A DNA stretch of 64,000 nt from Mycetocola reblochoni REB411 (GCF_900163835.1 NZ_FUKR01000022.1:62001-126000), one strand, 5' to 3'; positions 23,568-33,465 are shown, counted from the first letter of the stretch. The notes: generated by a model from the sequence alone, not told the origin. Numbers and translations are program-made.

Positions 23568-25184
23568 TCAGCCGATGGCGTCGTCGACGAGGGCCTTCGC
23601 CTCGTCCTGCACCCGACCGAGGTGCTCCGGGCCGCCGAACGACTCGGCGTAGATCTTGTACACGTCCTCGGTGCCGCTCGGTCGCGCGGCGAACCAGGCA
23701 CGCTCGGTGCAGACCTTGATTCCGCCGATGGCGGCGCCGTTGCCCGGGGCCTCCGTCAGGATGGCGGTGATCGGGTCGCCCGCGAGCTCGTCGGCGCGCA
23801 CGTTGTCGGGCGAGAGCCGCGTGAGCGCCGCCTTCTGCGCCCCGCCGGCCGGTGCGTCGATGCGCTGGTACACGGGGTCGCCGAACCGTTCGGTGAGGGT
23901 GCGGTACAGCTCCGACGGGCTCGACCCGGTCACGGCCCGGATCTCGGCCGCGAGCAGGCAGAGCAGGATCCCGTCCTTGTCGGTCGTCCACACGCGGCCG
24001 TCCTGGCGGAGGAAGCTCGCCCCGGCGCTCTCCTCGCCGCCGAACACCACCGAGCCGTCGCTCAGGCCGGGGACGAACCACTTGAAGCCGACCGGGACCT
24101 CGAGCAGGCGGCGGTCGTGCGCGGCCACGACGCGGTCGATGATCGACGACGACACCAGCGTCTTGCCCACGGCCGCCGTGGCGGGCCACTGGGGCCGATG
24201 GCTGAGCAGGTAGTCGATCGCGACGGCGAGGAAGTGGTTGGGGTTCATCAGCCCCGCGTCGGGCGTGACGATCCCGTGCCGGTCGGCGTCGGCGTCGTTG
24301 CCGGTCAGTAGGTCGAACTCGTCCCGCCGTGCCACCAGGGACGCCATGGCCGAGGGGCTGGACGGGTCCATGCGGATCTTGCCGTCCCAGTCGAGGGTCA
24401 TGAACGCCCACTGCGGGTCGACGCTGGGGTTGACGACGGTGATGTCGAGACCGTACTCCTCGGCGATCGCCGCCCAGTAGTTCACGCTCGCGCCCCCGAG
24501 CGGGTCGGCGCCGATTCGGATGCCGGAGCGGCGGATCGCGTCGACGTCGATGATGCTCGCCAGCGCCTTGACGTAGCCGGTACGGAAGTCGTGGGTGGCG
24601 ACGCCGCTCGGCTCGGCCCGGTTGACCCCGGCGAGCCCGCCCTCGAGGAGCGCGTTCGCCCTGTCGGCGATCCACCCCGTCGCGTCGGTGTCAGCCGGTC
24701 CGCCGTGCGGGGGGTTGTACTTGAAACCGCCGTCGGCGGGAGGGTTGTGGCTCGGGGTGACCACGATGCCGTCCGCGAGGCCATCGGGGCCGGCGGCGTT
24801 GTACTCGATGATCGCCAGGCTCAGCGCCGGGGTCGGCACGAAGTCGCCGAACTCGTCGACGCGCACGTCGACGCCGTTGCCCACGAGCACCGCGAGTGCC
24901 GTCGTCAGCGCCGGCGCGCTGAGGGCGTGGGTGTCAGCGCCGATGAACAGCGGACCGGTGATGCCCTGCGCCGCGCGGTACTCGACGATCGCCTGGGTCG
25001 TCGCGGCGATGTGGTTCTCGTTGAAGGAGCCGGTCAGCGCGCTCCCGCGGTGTCCGCTCGTGCCGAAGCTGACCCGCTGCGCGGGGTCGGCCGGGTCCGG
25101 CTCGATGGAGGAGTACGCCGAGACCAGCTGCTCGACGTCGATCAGGTCTTCTGCCGTTGCCGGTGTGCCAGCGCGAGTGTTCAT
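23568..25184 (-). CDS. pgm: Phosphoglucomutase (alpha-D-glucose phosphate-specific)
   Basis: Predicted 538 residues, normal for the prokaryotic glucose-specific family. It interconverts glucose 1- and 6-phosphate. The catalytic phosphoserine is Ser145 in VVTPSHNPP. The metal-binding loop is [10 protein letters not shown]. The sugar-recognition loop contains [11 protein letters not shown], and the phosphate-binding loop near the C-terminus is [16 protein letters not shown]. The N-terminal [10 protein letters not shown] binds substrate. The ATG at 25184 fits homologues. It is monocistronic and convergent with the membrane protein gene. Confidence 0.95.
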   Translation of the reverse strand: MNTRAGTPATAEDLIDVEQLVSAYSSIEPDPADPAQRVSFGTSGHRGSALTGSFNENHIAATTQAIVEYRAAQGITGPLFIGADTHALSAPALTTALAVLVGNGVDVRVDEFGDFVPTPALSLAIIEYNAAGPDGLADGIVVTPSHNPPADGGFKYNPPHGGPADTDATGWIADRANALLEGGLAGVNRAEPSGVATHDFRTGYVKALASIIDVDAIRRSGIRIGADPLGGASVNYWAAIAEEYGLDITVVNPSVDPQWAFMTLDWDGKIRMDPSSPSAMASLVARRDEFDLLTGNDADADRHGIVTPDAGLMNPNHFLAVAIDYLLSHRPQWPATAAVGKTLVSSSIIDRVVAAHDRRLLEVPVGFKWFVPGLSDGSVVFGGEESAGASFLRQDGRVWTTDKDGILLCLLAAEIRAVTGSSPSELYRTLTERFGDPVYQRIDAPAGGAQKAALTRLSPDNVRADELAGDPITAILTEAPGNGAAIGGIKVCTERAWFAARPSGTEDVYKIYAESFGGPEHLGRVQDEAKALVDDAIG

Positions 25185-25288
25185 GCACACATTGTGGCAG
25201 GCGGACGCCGCGGCGCCTGGGAGGCGGCGCACAGCGACCGTTCCGCCCGGCCCGGCAGGTCTGTTCAGGGACGGCCCTGCGCTGGCGG

Positions 25289-25294
25289 TAGCGT
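25289..25294 (+). promoter_or_regulatory. -10 box of leaderless GNAT gene
   Basis: TAGCGT ends 7 bases before the ATG at 25302, so transcription should begin at or next to the start codon. No Shine-Dalgarno is present. Confidence 0.55.
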
Positions 25295-25301
25295 GGCCCG
25301 C

Positions 25302-25904
25302 ATGCTCCCCGTGATCCTGCGCACCGAACGCCTGGAACTCAGCGTCCCCGTCGAGGACGACATCGACCCCATCTTCCGTGCGTGCCAGGATCCGGACATC
25401 CAGAAGTGGACCACCGTCCCCGTCCCCTACCGACGCGTCGACGCGAGCACCTTCGTGTCCTCCGTCGTCGGTCAGGGATGGCGCAGCGGCGACTCGCTGA
25501 CCTGGGGAATCCGCCGGTCCGGTGAGCTCGTCGGCGTCATCGACCTGCACGACGTGGCCGACCGCGGTGCCGAGATCGGCTACTGGCTGGGCAGGCAGTG
25601 GCGCGGCGAGGGACTCCTCCGGGAGGCGGCGCGTGCCGTGATCGACTTCGCGTTCTCCGCTCCGCCCCACGGGCTCGCGCTCGAGCGCCTGGCGTGGCGC
25701 GCGGGGCTCGGCAACGTCGATTCCGCCCGCGTCGCCCAGGCGCTCGGCTTCCGATTCGAGGGCTGCGGACGGAAGGACCTCGTCCAGCGCGGCGCCCGAA
25801 GCGACAGCTGGAGCGCGGGCATGCTCGCCGCCGAGGACAGGAGCCCCGTCGACTGGCCGTCGCTCCCCGGAGGCGCAGGGGGGCCGGCGCCCGCGCCTCG
25901 CTAG
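25302..25904 (+). CDS. RimJ/RimL-type GNAT acetyltransferase
   Basis: Predicted 200 residues. It begins [21 protein letters not shown] and has the acetyl-CoA loop [27 protein letters not shown] followed by [13 protein letters not shown], the RimJ/RimL pattern. Probable N-acetylation of a protein N-terminus or a small amine; substrate unknown. It starts without a ribosome-binding site, directly behind a TAGCGT box, and is followed 10 bases later by pheA, whose own -10 box overlaps its stop codon. Confidence 0.85.
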   Translation: MLPVILRTERLELSVPVEDDIDPIFRACQDPDIQKWTTVPVPYRRVDASTFVSSVVGQGWRSGDSLTWGIRRSGELVGVIDLHDVADRGAEIGYWLGRQWRGEGLLREAARAVIDFAFSAPPHGLALERLAWRAGLGNVDSARVAQALGFRFEGCGRKDLVQRGARSDSWSAGMLAAEDRSPVDWPSLPGGAGGPAPAPR

Positions 25905-25907
25905 GAT
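25902..25907 (+). promoter_or_regulatory. -10 box of leaderless pheA
   Basis: TAGGAT ends 7 bases before the pheA ATG at 25915 and contains the TAG stop of the preceding gene. Best-looking leaderless promoter of the window. Confidence 0.6.
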
Positions 25908-25914
25908 TTTGAGA

Positions 25915-26874
25915 ATGAGCACCCCACACGCCCCCCAGCCCGAGCGTCGCTACAGCTACCTGGGGCCGAGGGGGACCTTCACGGAGGCGGCCCTGGCCCA
26001 GGTGCCCGAGGCGGTCGGCCAGGAGTGGCACAGCGTCAACAACGTCGGCGAGGCGCTGGCCGACGTCGCGGCGGGCCGCAGCGACGCGGCGATGATCGCG
26101 ATCGAGAACTCCATCGAGGGCGGAGTGTCCGTCGCGCAGGACGCCCTCGCCACGATCCCCGGGCTCCGTGTGGTCGGCGAGTACCTCGTCCCGGTGTCGT
26201 TCGTGCTCGTGGCTCGCAGGGGGACCACGCTCGACCAGGTCAGGCGGATCAACGCCCACCCGGTCGCGTACGCGCAGTGCCACCGCTGGCTGGACGCGGC
26301 GATCCCCGCCCACGGCCACGTCCCGGCGTCGAGCAACGTGGCGGCGGCGGCGGAGCTGTTCGACAGCGCGCTCGCCGACGCGGCGATCGCCCCTCCCGGG
26401 GTGGTCGGCCTGTACGACGTCGATGTGCTCGCCGAGGGCATCGCCGACTCCGACACCGCGGTCACCCGCTTCGTCCTCGTCGCCCCGACGAGCCGTCCGG
26501 TCCCGCCGCGCACCGGTGCCGACAAGACCAGCATCGTCGCCGAGCTTTCGGTGGACCGTGCGGGTGCGCTGCTCGGTCTGCTCGAGCAGTTCTCCACGCG
26601 GGGCGTCAACATGTCCCTTCTGGAGTCCCGCCCGATCGGCGACGCCCTCGGGCGCTACCGCTTCGTCATCGATCTGGACGGTCACGTCACCGACGAACGG
26701 GTGGCCGACGCTCTGCTCGGAGTGCGCCGCTTCAGCCCCGGGGTGACGTTCCTCGGCTCGTACCCGCGTGCCGACCGCGTGCCGACCGTCGTCGAGGAGA
26801 GGTACACCGACGCGGTCTTCGTCGAGGCGAGGGACTGGCTGCGCGAGCTGCTCAGCGGTGCGCCGGTCGACTGA
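25915..26874 (+). CDS. pheA: Prephenate dehydratase
   Basis: Predicted 319 residues. Prephenate is converted to phenylpyruvate in phenylalanine biosynthesis. The catalytic domain (about 10-190) starts [15 protein letters not shown] and has [12 protein letters not shown] and [11 protein letters not shown], the TRF motif. The C-terminal ACT domain (about 205-285) has [26 protein letters not shown], the ESRP phenylalanine-binding motif for feedback inhibition. There is no chorismate mutase domain, as is usual in actinomycetes. It is leaderless. Confidence 0.94.
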   Translation: MSTPHAPQPERRYSYLGPRGTFTEAALAQVPEAVGQEWHSVNNVGEALADVAAGRSDAAMIAIENSIEGGVSVAQDALATIPGLRVVGEYLVPVSFVLVARRGTTLDQVRRINAHPVAYAQCHRWLDAAIPAHGHVPASSNVAAAAELFDSALADAAIAPPGVVGLYDVDVLAEGIADSDTAVTRFVLVAPTSRPVPPRTGADKTSIVAELSVDRAGALLGLLEQFSTRGVNMSLLESRPIGDALGRYRFVIDLDGHVTDERVADALLGVRRFSPGVTFLGSYPRADRVPTVVEERYTDAVFVEARDWLRELLSGAPVD

Positions 26875-26932
26875 CGCTCCCCGTCGGCGCGGTCCGTCGC
26901 GGCGTGTGACTGTGACCGGCTGGCGCTCCCCG

Positions 26933-27430
26933 TCAGATCAGCGGGGGATCGACGACCAGCCGCTCCATGTCGAGCAGCCGTCGCTTGACCTCGACGCCCC
27001 CGCCGTAGCCGGTGAGCTGGCCGGTCGCCCCCACGACGCGGTGGCAGGGGACCACGATGCTCAGCGGGTTCCTGCCGTTGGCCAGCCCGACCGCCCTGAC
27101 GGCGGCGGGCGAGCCGATCTTGGCCGCCAGCTCGCCGTAGCTCGCGGTCGACCCGAACGGGATGCGTTCCAGCTCGTCCCACACGCGACGCTGGAACTCG
27201 GTGCCGTCGACCCGGTGGGTGAGCGTGAACGCCCGACGGTGACCGGCGAAGTACTCCGCGAGTTGCTCGGCGGCGAGTTGCAGCACGGACGCTGCGAGCG
27301 GCAGGGAGACCCGCTCGCCCCTGTCGCTGGGCGCGTGGCGGTGGTCGCGGAAGTAGACGCCAGCGAGGGCGCCGTCGTGGCTGACGAGGTCGAGCTCGCC
27401 GACGGGCGAGTCGATGATGGTGTGCTGCAT
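26933..27430 (-). CDS. ogt: Methylated-DNA-protein-cysteine methyltransferase
   Basis: Predicted 165-residue suicide repair protein that removes methyl groups from O6-methylguanine and O4-methylthymine. The acceptor is Cys129 in IVVPCHRVVG. Further conserved blocks are GTEFQRRVWDELERIPFG, the DNA-binding helix SYGELAAKIG, and AVGLANGRNPLS. No AdaA-type N-terminal domain is present. GGGAGGA directly precedes the ATG at 27430. Confidence 0.93.
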   Translation of the reverse strand: MQHTIIDSPVGELDLVSHDGALAGVYFRDHRHAPSDRGERVSLPLAASVLQLAAEQLAEYFAGHRRAFTLTHRVDGTEFQRRVWDELERIPFGSTASYGELAAKIGSPAAVRAVGLANGRNPLSIVVPCHRVVGATGQLTGYGGGVEVKRRLLDMERLVVDPPLI

Positions 27431-27568
27431 GGTCCTCCCGGAACTCCTGTGCTCATTGTGTCTGCTCGTCCGAGCGTGCCGCTGTCGCCGCCCCGGCCCG
27501 GTCGATACGCTCGGCGTGGGGACACGGTGGCCCCAACCGAGTTGTGCAGGACGAGGGAGCGGAACGAC

Positions 27569-28375
27569 ATGCCCGACCAGTCGAGTGACATGCCGGCCAG
27601 CGGCTTCGACCCGCGGTACGCGGCCGAGTTCCAGCCGGGGTTCGCGGGCCGCTCTGCCGGCGAGCATCCCGAGCCCCTGACCGCCGAGGCCCTGACCGCC
27701 GAAGCCGTGGCCGAGCGCCCCGTGGGCGCCGCACCCGGCGACGGCACCCCGGCCTCAGGGGCGACTCGCCGTCCGCTCCGCGTGACCTCCTCTCGGGCCG
27801 CGTCCCCCACCGCCTCGGAGCCCGGGCCGGTCCGGTCGAACCGGGTCGCCCCCGACTCCGGGATCGTGCCGGCGGCACTGGCGACAGGCGAGACACCTCG
27901 TGCGGAGGAGTCCCGCTCCGCTCCCGGTCGCTTCCCGCGCGAGACCGCACGACACGGCGCCGACAGCCGCCACGACCCGCTCCCCTCCCCGCAGGAGGGT
28001 GCCGTGCCCGCCCGGCGGCGGCTGTGGTCCCGCAACGCCTGGCTCGTCCTGCTGACGATCCTCGGCGCGGTTCTGCTCGTGATCGGCCTGTGGGCGCAGT
28101 ACACCGCCGCCGCGTCGACGACCATGCTTTACGGCGGCTACTCCGAGGGAATCGATGAGAACGACCTGCAGACGCAGCTCCTGCTGCTGCAGCTCAGTTG
28201 GGCTCTGGCGCCGGTCTGCATCGTGCTCGGCGGGGCGACCGTGATTGCCGTGCTCTTCGTGCTCGCCCTCAGCGCAGCCCGTCGTCCGCCGCGGGACGGA
28301 GATGCGGGGGCGCCGCGCACGCGCCGGGACGAGGCGGACAGGACGCCCGAGTCGTCGTCCGAGACGGTGGCATGA
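27569..28375 (+). CDS. Two-span membrane protein with long disordered N-terminus
   Basis: Predicted 268 residues; family not recognised. Residues 1-145 are rich in Pro, Ala, Ser, Arg and Glu with no hydrophobic segment, and include a short repeat LTAEALTAEA. Two membrane spans follow (about 157-177, LVLLTILGAVLLVIGLWAQY, and 208-232, LSWALAPVCIVLGGATVIAVLFV) with a 30-residue loop between them. The tail is charged. GGGAGCGGAA precedes the ATG. The stop overlaps the next start (ATGA), so it works with the following membrane protein. Confidence 0.7.
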   Translation: MPDQSSDMPASGFDPRYAAEFQPGFAGRSAGEHPEPLTAEALTAEAVAERPVGAAPGDGTPASGATRRPLRVTSSRAASPTASEPGPVRSNRVAPDSGIVPAALATGETPRAEESRSAPGRFPRETARHGADSRHDPLPSPQEGAVPARRRLWSRNAWLVLLTILGAVLLVIGLWAQYTAAASTTMLYGGYSEGIDENDLQTQLLLLQLSWALAPVCIVLGGATVIAVLFVLALSAARRPPRDGDAGAPRTRRDEADRTPESSSETVA

Positions 28376-29088
28376 ACGCCCGCCCACGCCCACGCCCACG
28401 CCCCCGCGCAGGCGCGCGCATCGCGTCAGACCCCCGGATCCGCGCTACCGCAGGGACCCGTGCGGTCGGGTTCGCGCTGCTCGGCGCGGGCGCGATCATC
28501 GCCGCGATCGGCACCGGCATCGTCGCTTCCCAGGCATCCGCCAACGTTCAGGCGGTGCTCGCGGGGCAACGCACTGTGGACAGCGTCTTCGACGACGAGC
28601 GCGACCGCATGCTGCAACAGCTGACGGGGGACGACGCCGACACGGTCGAGCAGAGGGCCACACTCCGTGCGACGGCGAGCGACCAGTCGTGGATGCGCAT
28701 CCCTCTGCTGCTGGAGACCATCAACGCGGGGTCCGCGCCTCCCGAGGTGACGGTTCACATTGGTGACGGGTCCGACGGCGGCAACGGCTCCTGGACCACC
28801 ACGCACGGGATCACGACGGGGTCTGACGATGAGCCCGAGACCGTCATCGAGACGAGCTGGTCCCTCGCCGGACCGCCGAGCTACAGTCTCCGCATCAGAT
28901 GGCGGCTCTCGCCCGTCGCAGCGATCGCCGGCGGGGGAATCGCCCTCGCGGTCGCCGGGCTCGTCGTCCTCGCCGTCCGGCGGGACGCGGAGCTTTCCCT
29001 GCGGCTGCGCGACGCCCGGGCGTCAGGGGCCGCCCGTCAGCCCGCGGGGGTCACGCCGGCTCAGTCGCCGGACGCGATGGGTGGGTGA
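28372..29088 (+). CDS. Two-span membrane protein with extracytoplasmic domain
   Basis: Predicted 238 residues; family not recognised. It begins with a Pro-Arg repeat (RPRPRPRPRAG), has a membrane span at about 28-50 (VGFALLGAGAIIAAIGTGIV), then an approximately 125-residue hydrophilic domain, then a second span at about 183-205 (VAAIAGGGIALAVAGLVVLAV) and a basic cytoplasmic tail. This is the topology of a sensor with a loop outside the cell, but no signalling domain is visible. It is translationally coupled to the preceding gene. The 3' end overlaps that of the convergent lipid kinase gene by 28 bases. Confidence 0.7.
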   Translation: MNARPRPRPRPRAGARIASDPRIRATAGTRAVGFALLGAGAIIAAIGTGIVASQASANVQAVLAGQRTVDSVFDDERDRMLQQLTGDDADTVEQRATLRATASDQSWMRIPLLLETINAGSAPPEVTVHIGDGSDGGNGSWTTTHGITTGSDDEPETVIETSWSLAGPPSYSLRIRWRLSPVAAIAGGGIALAVAGLVVLAVRRDAELSLRLRDARASGAARQPAGVTPAQSPDAMGG

Positions 29089-30095
29089 GCGGCCTCGGCC
29101 GCCTCGGGCCTGACCGCGATGCGCAGCGACGACGGGTCGGCGCTGAACCGCGCCCCGACGACCTCACCCAGGTCGTCCCCGTCCAGCTCGATCAGCCGGG
29201 GCCGGTCGAGCCGCAGCGCGATGCCCGACCCGCGCAGGTAGCTGATCGTCTCGCGCGAGCGCTTCGACTCGGGGCTGAGCCGCAGGATGCGCCGACCGAT
29301 CGCGGTGCGCTTGAGGGCGCTGTTCTCCCAGTGCACCCGTCGCCAGACCTTCAGCCAGCCGAAGAGCCCGCGCGGCTGGAGGATCGCCACGTCGAGCTCC
29401 CCGTCGTCGATCGCCGCGTCGGGGAACAGCTCGATGCCGCCCTGGAGCCTGCCGCAGTTGCCGACAAGGACAGTCGAGACGTGGACGGTGTGCCTGTGCC
29501 GCCCGATCAGCTGGTAGTCGACGGGGAACGGCTTCGCCTTCGGCAGCGCGCGTGCGCCGGCCTCCACATAGGCGAGCCAGCCGATCGACTTCTTCAGCGA
29601 CGAATTGGTGCTCGCCATGACCTCGGCGTCGATGCCGAGACCCGCCATCACCGCGAAACTGTGCTCGCTGCGGGAACCGCCGTCCCTGATCAGCTCGACG
29701 AAGCCCACGTCGATGGCGCGGCTCGCCCCGCCCAGGGCGATCGCGACGGCGTCGGCCATCGAGCTGAGCGGCAGGTCCAGGTTGCGCGCCAGCAGGTTGC
29801 CCGTCCCGCCGGGGATGAGCCCGAGCCGCACCTCCGAGCCGCGCAGCCCCTCCACGACGGCCCTGATCGTGCCGTCGCCCCCAGCGGCCAGCACCAGCTC
29901 GACCCCGGCCGCGAGGGCCTCGGCCGCCATGCCCTGCCCGGCGTCGTCCTCGGTCGTCTCCAGCCACAGCGGCTCGGCGAAGCCCGCGGCCCGTGCCGCG
30001 GGAGCCACGATCTCGCGCAGCTGGGTGACCGGCATCTTCACCGGGTTGACGATGACAGCGATGCCCGGCGCCTCGTTCTGTCGTCGATCGGTCAT
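29061..30095 (-). CDS. Diacylglycerol kinase family lipid kinase
   Basis: Predicted 344 residues. The catalytic signature is AAGGDGTIRAVVEGL with LGLIPGGTGNLLARNLDLP, the nucleotide-binding motif of the DAGK/sphingosine-kinase (DgkB/YegS) family. The C-terminal half is the beta-sandwich domain. It phosphorylates a membrane lipid, probably diacylglycerol. The ATG at 30095 has a TCTACC -10-like box 8 bases upstream and no Shine-Dalgarno. The 49-base gap to serS therefore holds two divergent promoters. Confidence 0.88.
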   Translation of the reverse strand: MTDRRQNEAPGIAVIVNPVKMPVTQLREIVAPAARAAGFAEPLWLETTEDDAGQGMAAEALAAGVELVLAAGGDGTIRAVVEGLRGSEVRLGLIPGGTGNLLARNLDLPLSSMADAVAIALGGASRAIDVGFVELIRDGGSRSEHSFAVMAGLGIDAEVMASTNSSLKKSIGWLAYVEAGARALPKAKPFPVDYQLIGRHRHTVHVSTVLVGNCGRLQGGIELFPDAAIDDGELDVAILQPRGLFGWLKVWRRVHWENSALKRTAIGRRILRLSPESKRSRETISYLRGSGIALRLDRPRLIELDGDDLGEVVGARFSADPSSLRIAVRPEAAEAAHPPIASGD

Positions 30096-30132
30096 GCCCC
30101 AACGGTAGACCACCCGCGCCCCGGCGCCCGCG

Positions 30133-30138
30133 TAGACT
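30133..30138 (+). promoter_or_regulatory. -10 box of leaderless serS
   Basis: TAGACT ends 6 bases before the GTG start of serS at 30145; no Shine-Dalgarno. Confidence 0.6.
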
Positions 30139-30144
30139 TGTCGC

Positions 30145-31404
30145 GTGATCGATCCTTCCGTGCTGCGTGAGAACCCCGACCTCGTCCGACACTCCCAGCG
30201 GCTCCGTGGGGCCTCGCCCGATCTGGTCGACTCCGCCATCGACGCCGACCGCGTGCGGCGCGAGGCGATCGGCCGCTTCGAGGAGCTCCGGGCCGAGCAG
30301 AACGCCTTCGGCAAACGCGTCGCCCAGGCGTCCAAGGAGGACAAGCCGGCGCTGCTGGCGCAGGTGAAGGACCTCGCCGCGGCCGTCAAGGCGGCGCAGC
30401 AGGAGGCCGCCGCCGCGGAGACGGCATCGGACGCGGCCGCCCGCGCCATCCAGAACATCGTGCTCGACGGGGTCCCCGCCGGCGGGGAGGATGACTTCGT
30501 CACCCTCCGCGAGGTCGGCACCCGGCCGAGCTTCGACTTCGAGCCGCGCGACCACCTGGAGATCGGCGAGATCACCGGCGGCATCGACATGGCCCGCGGC
30601 ACCAAGGTCTCCGGCGCGCGCTTCTACTACCTGCGCGGCGTCGCCGCCCGGCTTGAGATCGCGCTGATGAGCCTCGCGCTCGACCGGGTCCTGGCGAACG
30701 GCTTCGTGCCCATGATCACGCCCACGCTGGTCAAGCCGGAGATCATGGCGGGCACCGGCTTCCTCGGCGCCCACTCCGACGAGATCTACCACCTCGAGGA
30801 AGACGACCTCTACCTGACCGGCACCAGCGAGGTCGCGCTGGCCGGGTACCACGCCGACGAGATCATCGACGTGACGGAGCCGCTCCGCTACGCCGGCTGG
30901 TCCACCTGCTACCGCCGCGAGGCCGGTTCCTACGGCAAGGACACCCGCGGCATCATCCGTGTGCACCAGTTCAACAAGCTCGAGATGTTCGTCTACATCG
31001 ACCCGTCCGACGCCGACGCGGAGCACCAGCGCCTCGTCGCGCTCCAGGAGGGCATGCTCCAGGACCTCGGCCTCAGCTACCGCGTGATCGAGACGGCCGC
31101 CGGCGACCTCGGCTCCTCCGCCGCCCGCAAGTACGACCTCGAGGCATGGGTGCCGACCCAGGGTGCGTTTCGTGAGCTGACCAGCACCTCCAACTGCACG
31201 ACGTTCCAGGCCCGCCGGCTCGGCACCCGGTTCCGCGGCGAGAACGGCAAGACCCAGCCGGTCGCCACCCTCAACGGCACCATCGCCACGACCCGCTGGC
31301 TCGTGGCCATCATGGAGACGCACCAGAACGCCGACGGCTCGTTCACCATCCCGGAGGTGCTGCGGCCCTACCTCGGTGGGCTGGACGTGGCGGCGGCGCT
31401 GTGA
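30145..31404 (+). CDS. serS: Seryl-tRNA synthetase
   Basis: Predicted 419-residue class II synthetase. The N-terminal coiled-coil arm (residues 30-110) recognises the long variable arm of tRNA-Ser. Motif 2 is CYRRRE-like ([24 protein letters not shown]), and motif 3 lies near the C-terminus ([19 protein letters not shown]). The serine-binding TSEVAL is present. The GTG start is leaderless. The stop overlaps the HAD phosphatase start (GTGA). A tRNA-Ser gene lies 0.9 kb downstream. Confidence 0.96.
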   Translation: MIDPSVLRENPDLVRHSQRLRGASPDLVDSAIDADRVRREAIGRFEELRAEQNAFGKRVAQASKEDKPALLAQVKDLAAAVKAAQQEAAAAETASDAAARAIQNIVLDGVPAGGEDDFVTLREVGTRPSFDFEPRDHLEIGEITGGIDMARGTKVSGARFYYLRGVAARLEIALMSLALDRVLANGFVPMITPTLVKPEIMAGTGFLGAHSDEIYHLEEDDLYLTGTSEVALAGYHADEIIDVTEPLRYAGWSTCYRREAGSYGKDTRGIIRVHQFNKLEMFVYIDPSDADAEHQRLVALQEGMLQDLGLSYRVIETAAGDLGSSAARKYDLEAWVPTQGAFRELTSTSNCTTFQARRLGTRFRGENGKTQPVATLNGTIATTRWLVAIMETHQNADGSFTIPEVLRPYLGGLDVAAAL

Positions 31405-32204
31405 CCGCCGAGCGACCCCGGCTGATCGCGCTCGACCTGGACGGCACCGTCCTCAACGAGGACGGCACCATCGAGCCCGCAACCGAGGCGGCGGTGCGTG
31501 CCGCGGCGGAGCGCGGCCACGAGGTCATGTTCGCGACCGGGCGCAGCTGGGAGCACACCGAGCCGATCATGGAGCGGCTGGGGCTCACCCCCTCGTATGC
31601 GGTGTGCGCGAACGGTGCGCTCACCCTCCGGCGGCTGCCCGACGGCAGCTACGAGCGCTTCCAGATCGAGACCTTCGACCCCGAGCCGGCGCTGCGGAAG
31701 ATCCGCGGACACCTCGCAGACGGGCGCTTCATGGTGGAGCTGCCCGACGGTTCGCGGCTGTACACCAACGGCATGAGCGACTGGGACCTCACCCGCGCGA
31801 CCGAGGTCGAGTTCGACGGGCTGCTCGGCACGCCGGTCACCCGCATCGTCGTCGTGTCGCCGGAGCACAGCGAGGAGGAGTTCCTCCGCGTCGTCGAGCA
31901 GATCGGCCTGCACCAGGTCGCCTACGCGATCGGCTGGACCGCGTGGCTGGACATCGCGCCCGCCGGCGTCAACAAGGCGGTGGCCCTGGAGCGGGTGCGC
32001 GAGCGTCTCGACATCCCCGCCTCGCGCGTGGTCGCGGTCGGCGACGGTCGCAACGACCTCGAGATGCTCGAGTGGGCGGCCAGGAGTGGCAGGGGCGTCG
32101 CGATGGGGCAGGCCCCGTCCGAGGTCCACGCCGTGGCGTCCGAGTCGACGGGGACCGTCGCGGAGGCCGGGCTCGCCGCGGTCCTGGACGGGCTGCCGGA
32201 CTGA
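31401..32204 (+). CDS. Cof-type HAD-superfamily phosphatase
   Basis: Predicted 267 residues. HAD motif I is [14 protein letters not shown] (nucleophile Asp), motif II is MFATGRS, and motif IV is [14 protein letters not shown]. The C2B cap domain lies between, as in the Cof/YwpJ group that dephosphorylates sugar phosphates, FMN or PLP. In motif IV the family norm is GDGxNDxxML, matched here. It is translationally coupled to serS (GTGA overlap), a common actinobacterial arrangement. Substrate unknown. Confidence 0.9.
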   Translation: MTAERPRLIALDLDGTVLNEDGTIEPATEAAVRAAAERGHEVMFATGRSWEHTEPIMERLGLTPSYAVCANGALTLRRLPDGSYERFQIETFDPEPALRKIRGHLADGRFMVELPDGSRLYTNGMSDWDLTRATEVEFDGLLGTPVTRIVVVSPEHSEEEFLRVVEQIGLHQVAYAIGWTAWLDIAPAGVNKAVALERVRERLDIPASRVVAVGDGRNDLEMLEWAARSGRGVAMGQAPSEVHAVASESTGTVAEAGLAAVLDGLPD

Positions 32205-32239
32205 CCGGACTGCGGGCCCATCCGGCGGGGCTGCTCGGC

Positions 32240-32245
32240 TAGACT
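32240..32245 (+). promoter_or_regulatory. -10 box of the tRNA-Ser gene
   Basis: TAGACT lies 25 bases before the mature tRNA 5' end, a normal distance for a short 5' leader removed by RNase P. Confidence 0.5.
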
Positions 32246-32270
32246 GACGCGGTACCCGTTCGACGGGTCG

Positions 32271-32358
32271 GGAGGGCTGTCCGAGCGGCCGATGGAGCTG
32301 GTCTTGAAAACCAGTGGGCAGAAATGTCTCGTGGGTTCGAATCCCACGCCCTCCGCCA
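32271..32358 (+). tRNA. tRNA-Ser (anticodon UGA)
   Basis: GGAGGGC at 32271 pairs with GCCCTCC at 32348-32354 (acceptor stem). The anticodon arm is CTGGT-CTTGAAA-ACCAG with anticodon TGA, reading UCA-type serine codons. A long variable arm typical of tRNA-Ser and the T-arm CGTGGGTTCGAATCCCACG follow. A genomic CCA is encoded at 32356-32358. It marks the left border of a region of decayed mobile DNA. Confidence 0.96.
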
Positions 32359-32369
32359 GAACGCACCTC

Positions 32370-32453
32370 CTGACATCCGTACAAAGACGAGGGAAGCTGG
32401 CCCCCATCGAGTTCGAAGCAATCATGAAGGCCACCGTCGACCTGGCGGCATAA
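32370..32453 (+). pseudogene. C-terminal relic of an IS3-type transposase
   Basis: In one frame the DNA directly after the tRNA reads ...RGKLAPIEFEAIMKATVDLAA-stop (stop TAA at 32451). It resembles the usual end of IS3-family OrfB transposases (LTPVEFE-x-x-M). Nothing of the rest of the gene is present. Only about 25 codons support this, so it is a relic call, not a functional element. Confidence 0.55.
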
Positions 32454-32497
32454 GGAAACGAGCCAACCAAAGGCTCAGCATTCCCCTCAGTGCCCCT

Positions 32498-32734
32498 GTG
32501 CCCGCACCAGACGCCCTCACTCGCGCGGACCGGCGACACCTCGAAGACGCCGCACACAATCCGACAACGTATGACGTCATCGTTCCGTTTGGCACGTACC
32601 AGGCCGGTGACGCCATCACCGTGCCCGGCGACATCGCGGTGATGCAGGCCAAGTTCCATCTGAAACGGGGGAGCACTATCGTCGTAGGTCAAGGAATGCT
32701 CAGGTCAGCCCGTCACTGCGACGGCTCGACCTGA
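32498..32734 (+). CDS. Hypothetical short ORF
   Basis: A GTG at 32498 opens a 78-residue frame (VPAPDALTRADRRHLEDAAH, later TTYDVIVPFGTYQAGDAITV). Third codon positions are G/C-biased, unlike the A+T-rich genes that follow, so it may be a fragment of a host-type gene. No ribosome-binding site and no recognised family. Could be non-coding. Confidence 0.25.
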   Translation: MPAPDALTRADRRHLEDAAHNPTTYDVIVPFGTYQAGDAITVPGDIAVMQAKFHLKRGSTIVVGQGMLRSARHCDGST

Positions 32735-32742
32735 AAGCGCGG

Positions 32743-32766
32743 TTGACAATAGTTGCGCGGAGAATA
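32743..32766 (+). promoter_or_regulatory. Promoter with consensus -35 box
   Basis: A perfect TTGACA (32743-32748) is followed after 15-16 bases by ATAGCG/TAGCGC. It lies about 45 bases before the secreted-protein gene, in DNA of lower G+C than the chromosome. Confidence 0.4.
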
Positions 32767-32808
32767 GCGCGCGCTGCGCAATAAGTGCAAAAAGACTCGG
32801 GGAAAATA

Positions 32809-33465
32809 ATGAGAATTCTGAAACGAACTGTCGTTGGTTTGCTCAGTCTCGCGCTGGCGGCATCCACCGCTGGCCCTGCGGTCGCTGTCGCCAACTCTGA
32901 TTCGGAACCCACAATAGTCACGACTTTGGGATACGTTCCGGAAAACGCTGCCTCAGCCCCTATCGAAGAGGTGCTCCTGGCCGCAGAAAGCGAGAACACC
33001 GAAACATCTGCCGCCGAGCTAAGCAGTCTCAATCGAGTTGAAATTGACGGTTCAGGTGACGCCATGCAGCGCACCGTTGCTACTGCGAGCGGCGTGAACC
33101 CCTACTCTGTAAAATCGCAATGGCGCGACAATAAACATCGCTACGTTGTCGTACGGTATGGGGCTACTAGTACATTCGGGTGGAACCATGCGAAGCCACA
33201 CAATGTAACGATGGCCATGATAAAGAAGACAACACAATTCCCGAAGACTAGGGTTGTGTCAGGAAAGACGACCGCTTACGAGACGCCCGCAATCGAATGG
33301 GAATGTTGGCTCGCTTCTTGTCACGCAAAACGCACGATGACAGTTCGTGCTGTCGTGGCTACGCAGGTGCTTCGGGATAATGTTCAAAAAGGACTTATCA
33401 CCGCATACTGCAAAGCCGCGCCCTCGCAAAAGTGTCCGGCTTGGGTTGTAAAGGTTGCAGGTTAA
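32809..33465 (+). CDS. Secreted protein of unknown family (toxin-like context)
   Basis: Predicted 218 residues. A clear Sec signal peptide (MRILKRTVVGLLSLALAAST, cleavage likely after AVA near residue 29) leads to a Glu/Ser-rich propeptide-like segment (30-80). A basic mature domain follows with SVKSQWRDNKHRYVVVRYG, FGWNHAKPHN and four cysteines in two pairs (ECWLASC and YCKAAPSQKC) that could form disulfides. The ATG at 32809 has GGGGA about 5 bases upstream. The G+C of three sampled lines (33061-33240) is 51%, against about 72% outside, so the gene was transferred. Its stop overlaps the next start (TAATG). No homologue recognised. Confidence 0.65.
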   Translation: MRILKRTVVGLLSLALAASTAGPAVAVANSDSEPTIVTTLGYVPENAASAPIEEVLLAAESENTETSAAELSSLNRVEIDGSGDAMQRTVATASGVNPYSVKSQWRDNKHRYVVVRYGATSTFGWNHAKPHNVTMAMIKKTTQFPKTRVVSGKTTAYETPAIEWECWLASCHAKRTMTVRAVVATQVLRDNVQKGLITAYCKAAPSQKCPAWVVKVAG

